Of a stretch of DNA of 64,000 nucleotides, positions 1 to 9,223 are shown in pieces. Within the stretch, counting starts at the first letter, position 1; each line of letters begins with the position of its first letter. Made by a program: the position numbers and the translations under genes. Origin of the DNA: CAXXOK01 sp963664595 (GTDB taxonomy: Bacteria > Bacillota > Clostridia > Christensenellales > Aristaeellaceae). The notes under the pieces were generated by a model that saw only the letters and a program-made list of their open reading frames with translations, was not told where the DNA came from and searched no databases. Location of the stretch: assembly GCA_963664595.2 (NCBI GenBank), contig CAXXOK010000007.1:310001-374000 (forward strand), given 5' to 3'.

Positions 1-11
1 ATAACCGAAAC

Positions 12-49
12 AACCGCCGCGCATCTCAGGTGCGCGGCGGTTGCTTTTT
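12..49 (+). terminator. rho-independent terminator
   Basis: A 12-bp perfect stem (12-23 with 31-42) around a 7-nt loop is followed by GCTTTTT. The T-tract lies on the plus side, so it ends a transcript entering from left of the window. Confidence 0.85.
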
Positions 50-84
50 GTTACCCAACCATAATCTTTAATAATTCACAGGGT

Positions 85-825
85 TTATTCCTGCACAGGC
101 TGCGACGCAGGATCGTACTGCTCATAATCGCCGTCAATGCCCATCAGCGTTGCCATAAGCTCCGCGTCCACCTGATAGGTAAACGTTACGGTTGCCGCGG
201 GCTGCTCCTTGGGCTCAAAGGAACGCGCATAACGGAACGTAAGCACAACCGTTCCTTCTCCCTCGGCGTTGAAAATCCACGTATGCACGCCGCCAACGCC
301 GACCATGCCCTCCGCCGCGTCGGCCGCCGTGAATTCATCGTTCTCCAGCGACACAACACCCTCGGGCTGTGCCTCCACAGTCCACTCATATCCGGTGGTC
401 GGGTTTTCCAGCAGGCGGATGACCGCTTTGTTGGGCATGTACTGCTCCGGCAGCCCCTCGGCCGCGGCAACGGTAACGTTCAGATCGGCATCCACGGCAA
501 ACGTATAGGTCACCACAGGGTCGGACGGATCGCTTTCCCAGCTGCGGGCATAGGTAAGTGTAACGCTCGCCTGTCCTTCCTTGAGGCCGGTTACGGACCA
601 CGCGTGCGTGCCGCCCATACCGGCCATGCTCTGGGCGCCGTCGGCCATGGTATAGCCGCCGTCCGCCACGGCCAGAATGGAATCGTCGCTCACAGCAACC
701 GTCCACTCATACCCGGTGGTCGGGTTTTCATCAAATACTATGGAATACGGGACCGTTTCCCCAGCCTGCGCCGCGCCGCAGATCAGTGCGGTGCACATCA
801 ATAAAACCAGCGCCATTTTCTTCAT
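85..825 (-). CDS. secreted tandem chagasin-family (I42) protease inhibitor
   Basis: A 246-residue exported protein with two chagasin-type beta domains, roughly residues 25-120 and 125-235. Each repeat carries the family's loop motifs: NPTTGYEW (34-41 and 141-148), G-x-G-G-x-H-x-W (GMGGTHAW and GVGGVHTW), and an RSW/RSF version of the third loop. Chagasin proteins are tight inhibitors of papain-like cysteine proteases, so an extracellular inhibitor is the inference. The N-terminus is a signal peptide ending AQA-G without a lipobox. The ATG at 825 is chosen because GGAGG lies 9 nt upstream and the signal peptide begins there; the frame is open further upstream. Transcribed alone, with no neighbour pointing to a target. 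Confidence 0.8.
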   Translation of the reverse strand: MKKMALVLLMCTALICGAAQAGETVPYSIVFDENPTTGYEWTVAVSDDSILAVADGGYTMADGAQSMAGMGGTHAWSVTGLKEGQASVTLTYARSWESDPSDPVVTYTFAVDADLNVTVAAAEGLPEQYMPNKAVIRLLENPTTGYEWTVEAQPEGVVSLENDEFTAADAAEGMVGVGGVHTWIFNAEGEGTVVLTFRYARSFEPKEQPAATVTFTYQVDAELMATLMGIDGDYEQYDPASQPVQE

Positions 826-1021
826 TCTGTCATTCCTCCGTCTATCGTTCGTGTAGATTACGTTGACTATCTCCGCGCTCATTATTAAAACGATTCTGCG
901 TCGGATTTTCTTCAGGCTCTATTCAAATATTTTTCAACAGGCGGCGCTCCCTCAAACGCTCACAAACCCAAACCGGGGAACATAAAGCAGGTCGGTATAC
1001 GAGGATACGACCGGCGGTTCC

Positions 1022-1654
1022 TCATTCGTTCTCATCGTCCGTATCCATCCCCTGCCCCAGCGCATCCCGGGCCTCGGCGTAACCGTAGCCCCGTCGCTGC
1101 ATCGCCATGATGGCCTTGCGGCGGGCTTCCTGCACAGGCAGGCTGCGGTACCGTTTCAGCAGCTTGCCCGCCAGCGCAGCCGCGGCCGCATCCTGCTGCT
1201 GCGGATCCAGCTCCGCCAGCACCCGTTCGGCCATTTCTTCTTCAATGCCCTTCAGGCGCAGCTCCTGCAGGATCCGCGCCCGGCCCATCTGCCGCGCCGC
1301 CCTGTCCCTCGCCCACTGGCGCGCGAAGGCTTCATCGTCCAGCAGGTTCTCGTTTTGCAGCTTGGTGAGCACCATCTCCACGGTGTCCTCCAGATAGCCC
1401 GCGTCGCATAGGCGTTTTTCCAGCTCTGCGGTGCTCCGGGCCCGCACCGCCAGCAGGCGAACGGCGCCGTTGAGCGCGTTTGGGTATTGCTGCAGTAAAA
1501 GATCATGCTTGAATTCCGCAGGCTCCAGCGCATCGCCTTCTTTGTAAAAGAAGGTTTTCTGATCCCTGCGCGTCAGGCGCAGGATGCTTTGATCGCTCAG
1601 GGTCACGCGCAGGCCGCCCCGCACCTCGCGGATCTCCGTAATGGTTTCCTTCAT
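1022..1654 (-). CDS. recX: regulatory protein RecX
   Basis: A 210-residue RecX-family protein. The family binds RecA and modulates its filament during recombination and the SOS response. The central part shows the three-helix RecX repeats: a segment with AVRLLAVRARSTAELEKRL, then a second with LLDDEAFARQWARDRA and MGRARILQELRLKGI, and a third near the C-terminus with KAIMAMQRRGYGY. The roughly 60-residue N-terminal beta extension is typical of Gram-positive members. The start overlaps the stop of the upstream serine hydrolase by four bases (ATGA), indicating translational coupling. recA is not in the window. Confidence 0.9.
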   Translation of the reverse strand: MKETITEIREVRGGLRVTLSDQSILRLTRRDQKTFFYKEGDALEPAEFKHDLLLQQYPNALNGAVRLLAVRARSTAELEKRLCDAGYLEDTVEMVLTKLQNENLLDDEAFARQWARDRAARQMGRARILQELRLKGIEEEMAERVLAELDPQQQDAAAAALAGKLLKRYRSLPVQEARRKAIMAMQRRGYGYAEARDALGQGMDTDDENE

Positions 1655-2838
1655 TGCCCATTCTCCGCCAGCAGGCAGCGGATCAGGTCGCGGTTCAGGC
1701 AGCTCAGCCGCCCGACGCGCTGCTCACTCGCGCCGCTGTTGAACGACACAAATCCGTTGCCTTGTTCGTCAAAAAAGAATCCGTTCACCGCTCCGTACGC
1801 AAAGCCCTGATGGCCGTACACACGGCGAGCCAGCACCTGCGGATCCGAGAGTGAAAACAGTCCCATTCCGTGAATCATACCCGGCCGGGGCGTATCGTCC
1901 GTCGGGTCCAGCGTGCGGAGGTTATGCAAGGATTTTGCATCGATAAACGGTTCTCCGTTATCGTTTCTTCCGTCGATCATCACCCGGCAGAGCTTGGTCA
2001 TATCCCCCGCCGTGAGATACAGGTTGCCCGAGGCCAGCAAAAAATGGCGCTGCGGATCGGGTGCGCTGATGGGCGCCGTGGTCTGTGCGCGCCTGCGGGC
2101 GTCGAAATCCGGGGTTCTCCTTTGGGGCAGCACGCGGTAATCGTTGGCAACGCGGGCCGCGTCGGCCTTGGTGATATCAAAGGTCGCCTCCACCTGAAGC
2201 GGCTGAAAGAGCTCCCGCTGGATCAGCTCCTCGATGCTCGTTTCAAACCGCGCCTCCAGCAGGCTGCCGACCAGCCCTGCCCCCAGATTAGAATAGTGGA
2301 AATGCCGGTACGGCAGGTGCGCCGAAAAGCTCTGACTGTCGCAGAGCAGATCATCGGCCATAATATCTTCCCAAAACGACCGGAAATATAGGGGGCTGTC
2401 CACCATCCCCGAGGTATGGCTGAGCAGCGAGCCCAGCGGGATGAATACATCGGGATGGTGCGGATTGCGAAGGGCGGTATGCCAAAAGTCCGATATATCC
2501 TCCTCTACGCTCAGCCTGCCAAGCGTTTGCAGCCGCATCACCAGCAGCGCGCATACCGCCTTGGCCACGGACGCGGTACGGAAGATGGTATCCGGCCGCA
2601 CCGGTTGCATGGGCCGAAGCACGGCATAGCCCGCCGTATAGGTTTCCGCCAACCGGCCGCCGCGGATCCTCTGCACACAGCCACCCACGGTATGGTAGGT
2701 TTTCCAGATTTTCTCGATGGCCCGGAGCGTGTCCGGGTCCGCATTCCCCACAGCATCGGCGTGCTGCCAGCCGCATCGCCTGCCAAACAGCGGCAGGGCC
2801 GCGGCATATAGCTTATTCTTCCGCGGTGATACCGGCAT
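1651..2838 (-). CDS. serine hydrolase, beta-lactamase/PBP class C fold
   Basis: A 395-residue serine hydrolase of the AmpC/DD-peptidase/esterase group. The catalytic S-x-x-K is S90-VA-K93 in RTASVAKAV. A Y-S-N triad lies near residue 185 (HYSNLGAGL) and an H-x-G element near 345 (GHQGFAYG), replacing KTG as is usual in this group. No signal peptide is evident, so the substrate could be cytoplasmic; esterase or peptidase activity cannot be told from sequence. It sits between lgt (26-bp overlap) and recX (4-bp overlap) in one minus-strand transcript. Confidence 0.82.
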   Translation of the reverse strand: MPVSPRKNKLYAAALPLFGRRCGWQHADAVGNADPDTLRAIEKIWKTYHTVGGCVQRIRGGRLAETYTAGYAVLRPMQPVRPDTIFRTASVAKAVCALLVMRLQTLGRLSVEEDISDFWHTALRNPHHPDVFIPLGSLLSHTSGMVDSPLYFRSFWEDIMADDLLCDSQSFSAHLPYRHFHYSNLGAGLVGSLLEARFETSIEELIQRELFQPLQVEATFDITKADAARVANDYRVLPQRRTPDFDARRRAQTTAPISAPDPQRHFLLASGNLYLTAGDMTKLCRVMIDGRNDNGEPFIDAKSLHNLRTLDPTDDTPRPGMIHGMGLFSLSDPQVLARRVYGHQGFAYGAVNGFFFDEQGNGFVSFNSGASEQRVGRLSCLNRDLIRCLLAENGQ

Positions 2839-3904
2839 CGGACGCCTCCCTGTTGAGCATACGGTACGGCATGAAAAGATACGCGGCTACGGATATGCCC
2901 GCATAAATAAAGTACGGCGACTGCCAGAACCCCTGTCCGCCGAAAATCCAAAGCAGCAGGTATAGCAGCATGTCAACCCCCACCAGCCAAAGCGCATAGG
3001 TATCCTTGTCGGCGAATAGCGCCAGCGCGCCGACGCACAGCACGTACAGTACCAGCGTAAGGATCACCCCAAGCAGGGTTTGGGAAAGCAGCGGGCGTAT
3101 AAACGCCACCAGACACAGCAGCAGGTAGGCCATAAACGGCTTCCCCTTTTTTTGCCGGTACAGCCGCGCCATGAAAACCGCGGCCACCGCTACGCACAGC
3201 AGCAGGCTGAGCATCTGGCTGACGCGCATCCCCAGCAGATACAGGCTGTCGGTGCGCAGCTGCTCCACCAAAAAGCGTCCGCAGCCGTACAGCACCAGAT
3301 ACCATAAAAATGTATCGCCCTTTTGCTTGCGGTATTTGCGCGTTGCCCACAGCACCGCAAACACCGACAGGTTCCATACCGATTCATAAAAGAACGTGGC
3401 AACGTGCCACACATTCGCGCCGTTTTCGTGTATCAGCACCCCGGCCGGGAAAAACTGCCAGAAACGGCTGGTAATCTCCGGGCCGAACGCCTCCCGGTTG
3501 AAATAGTTGCCCCAGCGGCCAATTGCCTGCGCCAGCACCAGCCCCGGCGCCACCATATCCGCAAGCGAGGCAAAGGAAACCTTTTTGACGCGGCTGTAGA
3601 TATATACGCTGATCACGCCGCCGATCACCCCGCCGTAAATCGCAAGGCCGCCGTTCCACGTAAACAGGATGGAGATGGGATTTTTGATATATTCATCGAG
3701 CTTCATGAGCACGTAATAAATACGCGAGCCGATAATCCCGGCCGGCACCGCAATCAGCACGATATTGAGCATCGTATCCCTGGGCATCCCGAGGCGCTTT
3801 TCCTCCCGCGTACCCAGCCAAAGCGCCAGCAGAATGCCGGATATAATCAGCACGCTGTACCAGGTGATGTTTCCGATTACATATCGGCTGTACGGTATCG
3901 CCAC
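2813..3904 (-). CDS. lgt: prolipoprotein diacylglyceryl transferase
   Basis: Lgt transfers diacylglycerol from phosphatidylglycerol to the lipobox cysteine of prolipoproteins in the cytoplasmic membrane. Visible family blocks are GGLAIYGGVIGG, AQAIGRWGNYFNREAFG (the Lgt signature with the essential Arg and Asn), HVATFFYES, and GRFLVEQLRTDSL. About 100 residues of extra membrane helices follow the usual C-terminal end, making the protein (363 aa) longer than the common 260-280. The GTG at 3904 is chosen rather than the upstream TTG at 3943, because a near-consensus promoter overlaps the earlier codons and GAGGGGG precedes the GTG. Confidence 0.92.
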   Translation of the reverse strand: MAIPYSRYVIGNITWYSVLIISGILLALWLGTREEKRLGMPRDTMLNIVLIAVPAGIIGSRIYYVLMKLDEYIKNPISILFTWNGGLAIYGGVIGGVISVYIYSRVKKVSFASLADMVAPGLVLAQAIGRWGNYFNREAFGPEITSRFWQFFPAGVLIHENGANVWHVATFFYESVWNLSVFAVLWATRKYRKQKGDTFLWYLVLYGCGRFLVEQLRTDSLYLLGMRVSQMLSLLLCVAVAAVFMARLYRQKKGKPFMAYLLLCLVAFIRPLLSQTLLGVILTLVLYVLCVGALALFADKDTYALWLVGVDMLLYLLLWIFGGQGFWQSPYFIYAGISVAAYLFMPYRMLNREASDAGITAEE

Positions 3905-3926
3905 TGAATCGCCCCCTCTTGTTTCG

Positions 3927-3954
3927 ATTATAACATTCACCAACGGGCTGTCAA
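3927..3954 (-). promoter_or_regulatory. sigma-A-type promoter of lgt operon
   Basis: On the minus strand TTGACA (3949-3954) and TATAAT (3927-3932) are separated by 16 bp, just upstream of the lgt GTG start. Confidence 0.75.
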
Positions 3955-4066
3955 GGAAGGCTGCGCCGCCCCGTCAATTTTAGCGGCGGCCCGTGCTTGC
4001 CATTGCTCCCCCCTTGGAATCATGGTAGAATGTCATTTGTACTGAGAACATGGAGGAAACCTCCCG

Positions 4067-5251
4067 ATGGATTATAGAGCCGAATCCCTGAAAAAGCACT
4101 ACGAATGGCGGGGCAAGCTGGAGATCAACCCCCGCGTGCCGGTTACCAACCGCGATGAGCTGTCCCTGGCCTATACGCCGGGCGTGGCGGAGCCCTGCCT
4201 TGCGATTGAAAAGGATCTTGAAAAGAGCTACGAGCTTACGGGGCGCGGCAACCTGGTCGCCGTTATTACGGACGGTTCGGCCGTGCTGGGGCTTGGCAAC
4301 ATCGGCCCGGAGGCCGGTATGCCCGTGATGGAGGGCAAGTGTGTTCTGTTCAAGGCGTTTGCCAATGTGGACGCTTTTCCGCTGTGTATCAAATCCAACG
4401 ATGTGGACGAAATTGTGCGCACGGTATCCCTGCTGTCGGGCAGTTTCGGCGGCATCAATCTGGAGGATATCTCCGCGCCCCGCTGCTTTGAGATCGAGCG
4501 GCGGTTACAGGCCCTGTGCGATATTCCGGTTTTCCATGACGACCAGCACGGCACCGCCGTGGTGGTGGCCGCGGCGCTGCTTAACGCGCTGAAGGTTGTG
4601 GGCAAGAAAATTGAGGATGTCACCTGCGTGATCAACGGTCCGGGCGCGGCGGGCATCTCCATCGCCAAGCTGCTGCTGCTGCTGGGCATCGGCGAGGTGA
4701 TTCTCGTCGCCATTCAGGGCATTGTGGCGGAAGGGCTGGACGGCCTCAATGACGCGCAGCTGGAAATGGCCAGGGTCACCAATCCCCGCAAGCTGCGCGG
4801 CACGCTGGCCGACGCCATGAAAGGCGCGGACGTGTTCATCGGGGTATCCGCGCCCCATCTGGTTACGGCCGATATGGTGTGCTCCATGGCCAAGGACCCC
4901 ATCGTGTTCCCGATGGCCAACCCCACACCGGAGATTGATCCCGAGGAAGCCAAGCGGGCGGGCGCGGCGGTGGTGGGCACAGGCCGCAGCGATTATGATA
5001 ACCAGATCAACAATGTGCTGGCCTTCCCCGGCATTTTCCGCGGCGCGCTGGATACCCGCGCCCGCTGCATCAACGACGCCATGAAGATCGCTGCCGTCCA
5101 GGCCATCGCCTCACTGGTGACGGACGAGGACCGCAGCGCCACGTATGTAATCCCCTATGCCTTTGACAAGCGCATCGGCGCCGCCGTGGGCCGTGCCGTG
5201 GCCGAGGCTGCCGTACAGAGCGGCGTCGCCCGCAAGCTGCCCGCCGAGTAA
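4067..5251 (+). CDS. NAD(P)-dependent malic enzyme
   Basis: A 394-residue short-form malic enzyme, which oxidatively decarboxylates malate to pyruvate with reduction of NAD(P). Seen are the catalytic-tyrosine block LAYTPGVAEPC, the segment MEGKCVLFKAFANVDAFP, the metal-binding acidic blocks NLEDISAPRCFEIE and HDDQHGTAVVV, and a Rossmann loop GPGAAG. Length and motifs match the single-domain bacterial type (no phosphotransacetylase domain). GGAGG lies upstream of the ATG. It would feed pyruvate into fermentation; cofactor preference is not assigned. Confidence 0.93.
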   Translation: MDYRAESLKKHYEWRGKLEINPRVPVTNRDELSLAYTPGVAEPCLAIEKDLEKSYELTGRGNLVAVITDGSAVLGLGNIGPEAGMPVMEGKCVLFKAFANVDAFPLCIKSNDVDEIVRTVSLLSGSFGGINLEDISAPRCFEIERRLQALCDIPVFHDDQHGTAVVVAAALLNALKVVGKKIEDVTCVINGPGAAGISIAKLLLLLGIGEVILVAIQGIVAEGLDGLNDAQLEMARVTNPRKLRGTLADAMKGADVFIGVSAPHLVTADMVCSMAKDPIVFPMANPTPEIDPEEAKRAGAAVVGTGRSDYDNQINNVLAFPGIFRGALDTRARCINDAMKIAAVQAIASLVTDEDRSATYVIPYAFDKRIGAAVGRAVAEAAVQSGVARKLPAE

Positions 5252-5357
5252 CCGTCCGCCAGCCCCCCAACCGTTCCGCACGAGCCTGCGGCGCATGTCC
5301 TGCGCCCGCATGCTTTGACTGAGAACCAGAGCCTGCGCGCTTCTTACAGGAGGCACT

Positions 5358-6764
5358 ATGTCCATCCCGGCCACTTCCGAAGCCAAACACTGGAAAATGA
5401 CCGAAACCCCCATTCCGCGATTGTTGTTCTCTCTGGCCGTCCCCACCATCATCAGCATGCTGATCTCGGCCTTTTACAATATGGCCGATACCTATTTCAT
5501 CGGCAAGCTCGGCTCTCCCAGCGCCACCGGCGCGGTAGGCGTATGTTTTCCGCTGATGGCCGTTCTGCAGTCCGTCGGGTTTATGTTCGGTCAGGGCTCC
5601 GGCAATTTCATCGCCCGCGCGCTGGGCGCCAAAAAACTGAAGGAAGCCGAGGAGATGGCCTCCACCGCCTTCTTTTCCGGCGTGCTTGCCGGTGTTGCGC
5701 TGATGGTCACCGGGCTTGTCTTTCTGCCCCGGCTGGTGTTGGTGCTCGGCTCCACGCCAACCATCGCCCCCTATGCTATCGAGTACGCCCGTAATATTCT
5801 GATCGCTACCCCCTGGCTGCTTGCCAGCATCATCCTCAACAATCAGCTGCGGCTGCAGGGCAACGCGGTTTTCGCCATGGTGGGGATGACCTCGGGAGCC
5901 ATCCTGAACATTGCGCTGGACCCGCTGTTCATCTTTACACTGAACATGGGCGTGGCGGGCGCTTCCATGGCGACGATGATCAGCCAGTTTGTAGGGTTTG
6001 TGCTGCTGCTGCTGGGCACGCGCCGCGGTGATACCCTGCGCATCCACATCAAACGCTACACCCCCATAGCCGCCTACTACAAGGGAATTCTGCGCGGCGG
6101 GCTTCCGGCCCTGTTCCGCCAGAGTATCGGCAGCTTATCCATCATCCTGCTTAACACCGCGGCAGGGCAAATGGGCGACACCGTGGTGGCCGCGTTCAGC
6201 ATTGTGTTCCGCATCATGATGTTCGTCCAGATGATCGTGATCGGTCTTGGACAAGGCTTCCAGCCCATCTGCGGATTTAATTACGGCTCCGGGCGCTATG
6301 ACCGGGTACGCGAGGCATACTGGTTTGCGGTGAAAATTTCGTTTTCCATGCTGCTTGTGGGGGCGGTGTTCGCGTTTACCTTCGCACCGCAGCTGGTGGA
6401 ATTCTTCCTCAAAGGCTATCCCGAGGTGACGGAGATCGGCAGCCTTACGCTGCGGCTGCAAACGTTCATGCTGCCGTTCTTCTCCGTTTTGATGATGAAC
6501 AGCATGATGCTGCAGACCATCGGCCACGTGCGCAACGCCTCCATTCTGGCGGTGGCGCGGCAGGGGCTGTTTCTGCTTCCCGCGCTGCTCATCCTGCCCC
6601 GTATGTTCGGCTTGCTCGGATTGCAGCTGGCACAGCCGATTGCGGATTTCTGCGCGGTGATGCTGAGCATCCCCATCGGCCTGCATGTACTTAACGACTT
6701 CAAACGAGAGGAGGCGCAGCTCGCCGCCAATGGCGAGCCTGCACAGGTGAATGTTTCGGTATAA
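5358..6764 (+). CDS. MATE family efflux transporter
   Basis: A 468-residue protein with 12 predicted membrane helices in two homologous halves. The first loop reads FYNMADTYFIGKLG, the hallmark of the MATE/MepA type, followed by GQGSGNFIARALGA; the second half repeats the pattern with GLGQGFQPICGFNYGSGRYDRV. Family members export cationic compounds by Na+ or H+ antiport; the substrate here is unknown. AGGAGG precedes the ATG. It overlaps the next gene by 14 bp. Confidence 0.92.
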   Translation: MSIPATSEAKHWKMTETPIPRLLFSLAVPTIISMLISAFYNMADTYFIGKLGSPSATGAVGVCFPLMAVLQSVGFMFGQGSGNFIARALGAKKLKEAEEMASTAFFSGVLAGVALMVTGLVFLPRLVLVLGSTPTIAPYAIEYARNILIATPWLLASIILNNQLRLQGNAVFAMVGMTSGAILNIALDPLFIFTLNMGVAGASMATMISQFVGFVLLLLGTRRGDTLRIHIKRYTPIAAYYKGILRGGLPALFRQSIGSLSIILLNTAAGQMGDTVVAAFSIVFRIMMFVQMIVIGLGQGFQPICGFNYGSGRYDRVREAYWFAVKISFSMLLVGAVFAFTFAPQLVEFFLKGYPEVTEIGSLTLRLQTFMLPFFSVLMMNSMMLQTIGHVRNASILAVARQGLFLLPALLILPRMFGLLGLQLAQPIADFCAVMLSIPIGLHVLNDFKREEAQLAANGEPAQVNVSV

Positions 6765-7422
6765 CGCGGTTCTTTTTGACATGGACGGAACCCTGCTGGA
6801 TTCGGTGGAGGATCTTACCCACGCGCTCAACAAGGCACTGGAGGAGTATCACTTTCCAACCCATGACAAAGAGGCTGTTTCCACATTTATTGGCAACGGT
6901 TCCCAGCAGCTGGTCAGCCGGGCGCTGCCCCGGCATGCGGATTCCGCAGCCCTTGCCAGCGTCCATACCGCTTTTAAGCGGTACTATGGCGAATCCTGCG
7001 ACCGTTTCACCCGACCGTACCCCGGCATCCTCTCCATGCTGTCCGCGCTGGACGAGATCGGGATGAAGCTTGCCATCATATCCAACAAGACCGACGCGCG
7101 CGTAAAGCAGCTGGCGAAGGCCTATTTCGGCAGCCTGATCCACGTAGCCATCGGCAGCCGCGAGGGTGTTCCCCTGAAGCCCGCGCCCGATATGCTCTAC
7201 CTGGCGATGCGGGAGCTGGGCACCGATCCCGCGCACGCCCTGTATGTGGGCGATTCCCACACCGATTTCGAGGCCGCCCGCAACGCCAAAACAGATGTCA
7301 TCCTGGCACGCTGGGGATATGAAAACCCAGATACCCTGTCAAAGCTAACGCCGCTATTCTTCTCTTGCGATCCGGCGGAACTGCCGATGCTGATTCTACA
7401 GGAACAGGAGGATGAACTGTGA
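6751..7422 (+). CDS. HAD-family phosphatase, phosphoglycolate phosphatase-like
   Basis: A 223-residue haloacid dehalogenase-type hydrolase. Motif I is FDMDGTLLDS with nucleophile D10 and D12, motif II is IISNK, motif III lysine is in PLKPAPDM, and motif IV is GDSHTDFEAA. A helical cap follows motif I, as in Gph/PgmB relatives. Substrate cannot be fixed; Gph-type enzymes dephosphorylate 2-phosphoglycolate. Overlaps the MATE gene by 14 bp and the HD gene by 4 bp, so all three are probably cotranslated. Confidence 0.88.
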   Translation: MFRYNAVLFDMDGTLLDSVEDLTHALNKALEEYHFPTHDKEAVSTFIGNGSQQLVSRALPRHADSAALASVHTAFKRYYGESCDRFTRPYPGILSMLSALDEIGMKLAIISNKTDARVKQLAKAYFGSLIHVAIGSREGVPLKPAPDMLYLAMRELGTDPAHALYVGDSHTDFEAARNAKTDVILARWGYENPDTLSKLTPLFFSCDPAELPMLILQEQEDEL

Positions 7423-8018
7423 ACCCGTTTTTCGCCTATTTAAACCGCCTCAAGCTCATTCAGCGCTGGGGGCTGATGCGCAACGCCATTCCCGAAAACG
7501 ATATGGAGCACAGCATGCAGTGTTCGCTGATCGCCCATGCGCTGGCGCTGCTGGCCAAGGAGCGATATCACCATGAGATTGACCCGCAGACCGCCGCCAC
7601 GATGGCGCTCTATCACGATGCGGGCGAGGTGCTCACGGGCGACCTGCCGACCCCTGTAAAATACAAGAACGCCGAAATCAAAACCGCGTACAAAACGATC
7701 GAAAAGATGGCCAACGAGCAGCTGTACCATATGCTGCCCGACGACCTGAGATCAGCCTACCGTCCCTATCTGCTGCCGGACCACCAATCCTACACCTGGA
7801 AGCTGGTCAAGGCGGCGGACCGGATCTGCGCCTATACCAAATGCGTGGAGGAAAAAAAGGCCGGCAACCTGGAATTTATCCAGGCACAGACCGCCATTGC
7901 CGCAGATATTGCCGAGCTCGATCTGCCCGAGGTGAAGGATTTCATGCGGGAGTTTGTTCCCGCGTATGAGCTGTCACTGGATGAGCTGAGCCGGTTGGAG
8001 CCGGAAAGCGCCAAGTAG
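7419..8018 (+). CDS. HD-domain 5'-deoxynucleotidase, YfbR-like
   Basis: A 199-residue HD-superfamily phosphohydrolase close in pattern to YfbR, which dephosphorylates deoxynucleoside 5'-monophosphates. Visible are the N-terminal R16-W17, H31 in DMEHS, the H66-D67 pair in ALYHDAGEVLTGDLPTPVK, and a late metal Asp in KAADRICAY. It starts with GTG, sharing GTGA with the stop of the HAD gene, and has a good Shine-Dalgarno (ACAGGAGG). Together with the HAD phosphatase it suggests nucleotide or phosphometabolite clean-up. Confidence 0.85.
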   Translation: MNPFFAYLNRLKLIQRWGLMRNAIPENDMEHSMQCSLIAHALALLAKERYHHEIDPQTAATMALYHDAGEVLTGDLPTPVKYKNAEIKTAYKTIEKMANEQLYHMLPDDLRSAYRPYLLPDHQSYTWKLVKAADRICAYTKCVEEKKAGNLEFIQAQTAIAADIAELDLPEVKDFMREFVPAYELSLDELSRLEPESAK

Positions 8019-8084
8019 CGCAAGCCGCCGTCGGCCTTTCGCCGATTGATAGTATCCTATCCGTTCCCGATATAAAAATCCTGA

Positions 8085-8118
8085 TATAAAAAATAGCCGT
8101 TTCATGCGGCTATTTCTG
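8085..8118. terminator. bidirectional terminator
   Basis: A 9-bp stem (8091-8099 with 8107-8115) is preceded by an A-run and followed by TCTGCTTT. It lies between the converging HD-nucleotidase and MreB genes; the stronger U-tract is on the minus strand. Confidence 0.75.
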
Positions 8119-8152
8119 CTTTACGAAAAACTCTTTCTCCGGTATCTTGCGG

Positions 8153-9181
8153 TCAGCGCGACAGGGCACCCCGGCGTCCGTTATCCAGCAGGCGGCCGAG
8201 ATCGGAGCTGTTTTCCAGCACCTTGGCGCAGCCAATGACCACGTTTTTCTGCGGCTCCTCCGAGCAGGAACAGGGGATGTGCAGCGCGTCCGCCACGGCC
8301 TCGCACAGGCCGAACAGCTCCGCGCCGCCGCCTGTGAGCATGATGCCATAGTCGAATATATCCGCCGCAAGCTCCGCGGGGGTATGCTCCAGCACACCGT
8401 GAATGCTCTCGATCAGCTGCTGCAGCGGCTCGTTCAGCGCCTCAATCACATCGTCGGAGGTAATGCGCATGGTTTTGGGCAGGCCCGTAATCAGGTTGCG
8501 GCCCGTTACCTCCATGTACAGCTGCTTGGTGCGCGGGATGGCCGAGCCGATATTGCGCTTGAGCTCTTCAGCGGTCAGCTCCCCGATGAGCAGGTTATGC
8601 TTGCGGCGCAGGTGACGGATAATCCCGTCGTTAAACTTGTCGCCGCCAATTTTGCTGCAATCGCTTACCACCGTTTTGCCAAGGGACAGCACGGCCACAT
8701 CGCTCACGCCCGCGGAAATATCCACGATCATGGTGCCGTATGCCTCGTCGATGGGCAGCCCCGCGCCCAGCGCGGCAGCGATGGTGTGGTCCAGCAGCTG
8801 GGTGCGGCGCATGCCGGCATCCAGCATGGTGGAAATGATGGAGCGTTTCTCCATTTCGTTTACGCCCGTGGGCAGCGCCATCACGGCGCGGGGCCGCACA
8901 AACACGCGCTTACCGATGGCTTTCATCACAAAGCTCTTGAGCATGATGCTGACCAGCTCATAATCGGTGATGGTGCCATCCCGCAGGGGACTGAGCGCCA
9001 GGATATTGCCGGGCGTGCGCCCGACCATTTTGGCAGCCTCGCTGCCGAATGCGATCACATCGTGGGTATCGCGGTCAATGGCGATCACCGTAGGCTCCCG
9101 CAGGATGATTCCGCTGCCCCTCATATAGATCATGATGGTGCTGGTGCCCAAATCGATCGCTAAATCGCTGATACGTGCCAT
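8153..9181 (-). CDS. MreB/Mbl-like rod-shape actin homologue
   Basis: A 342-residue actin-like ATPase of the MreB family. It shows DLGTSTIMIY (phosphate 1), the RPRAVMALPTGVNEMEKR stretch typical of MreB, DISAGVSDVAVLSLG (phosphate 2), and MLTGGGAELFGL (adenosine). MreB filaments organise lateral wall synthesis at the membrane. Here the gene is last in the ecfA1-ecfA2-ecfT-truA cluster rather than with mreCD, so it is probably an additional Mbl/MreBH-like paralogue; which one is not clear. Confidence 0.9.
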   Translation of the reverse strand: MARISDLAIDLGTSTIMIYMRGSGIILREPTVIAIDRDTHDVIAFGSEAAKMVGRTPGNILALSPLRDGTITDYELVSIMLKSFVMKAIGKRVFVRPRAVMALPTGVNEMEKRSIISTMLDAGMRRTQLLDHTIAAALGAGLPIDEAYGTMIVDISAGVSDVAVLSLGKTVVSDCSKIGGDKFNDGIIRHLRRKHNLLIGELTAEELKRNIGSAIPRTKQLYMEVTGRNLITGLPKTMRITSDDVIEALNEPLQQLIESIHGVLEHTPAELAADIFDYGIMLTGGGAELFGLCEAVADALHIPCSCSEEPQKNVVIGCAKVLENSSDLGRLLDNGRRGALSR

Positions 9182-9223
9182 GCTGTTTCAACACCTCTTC
9201 TATGCGAACATTCGCGCTTATCG

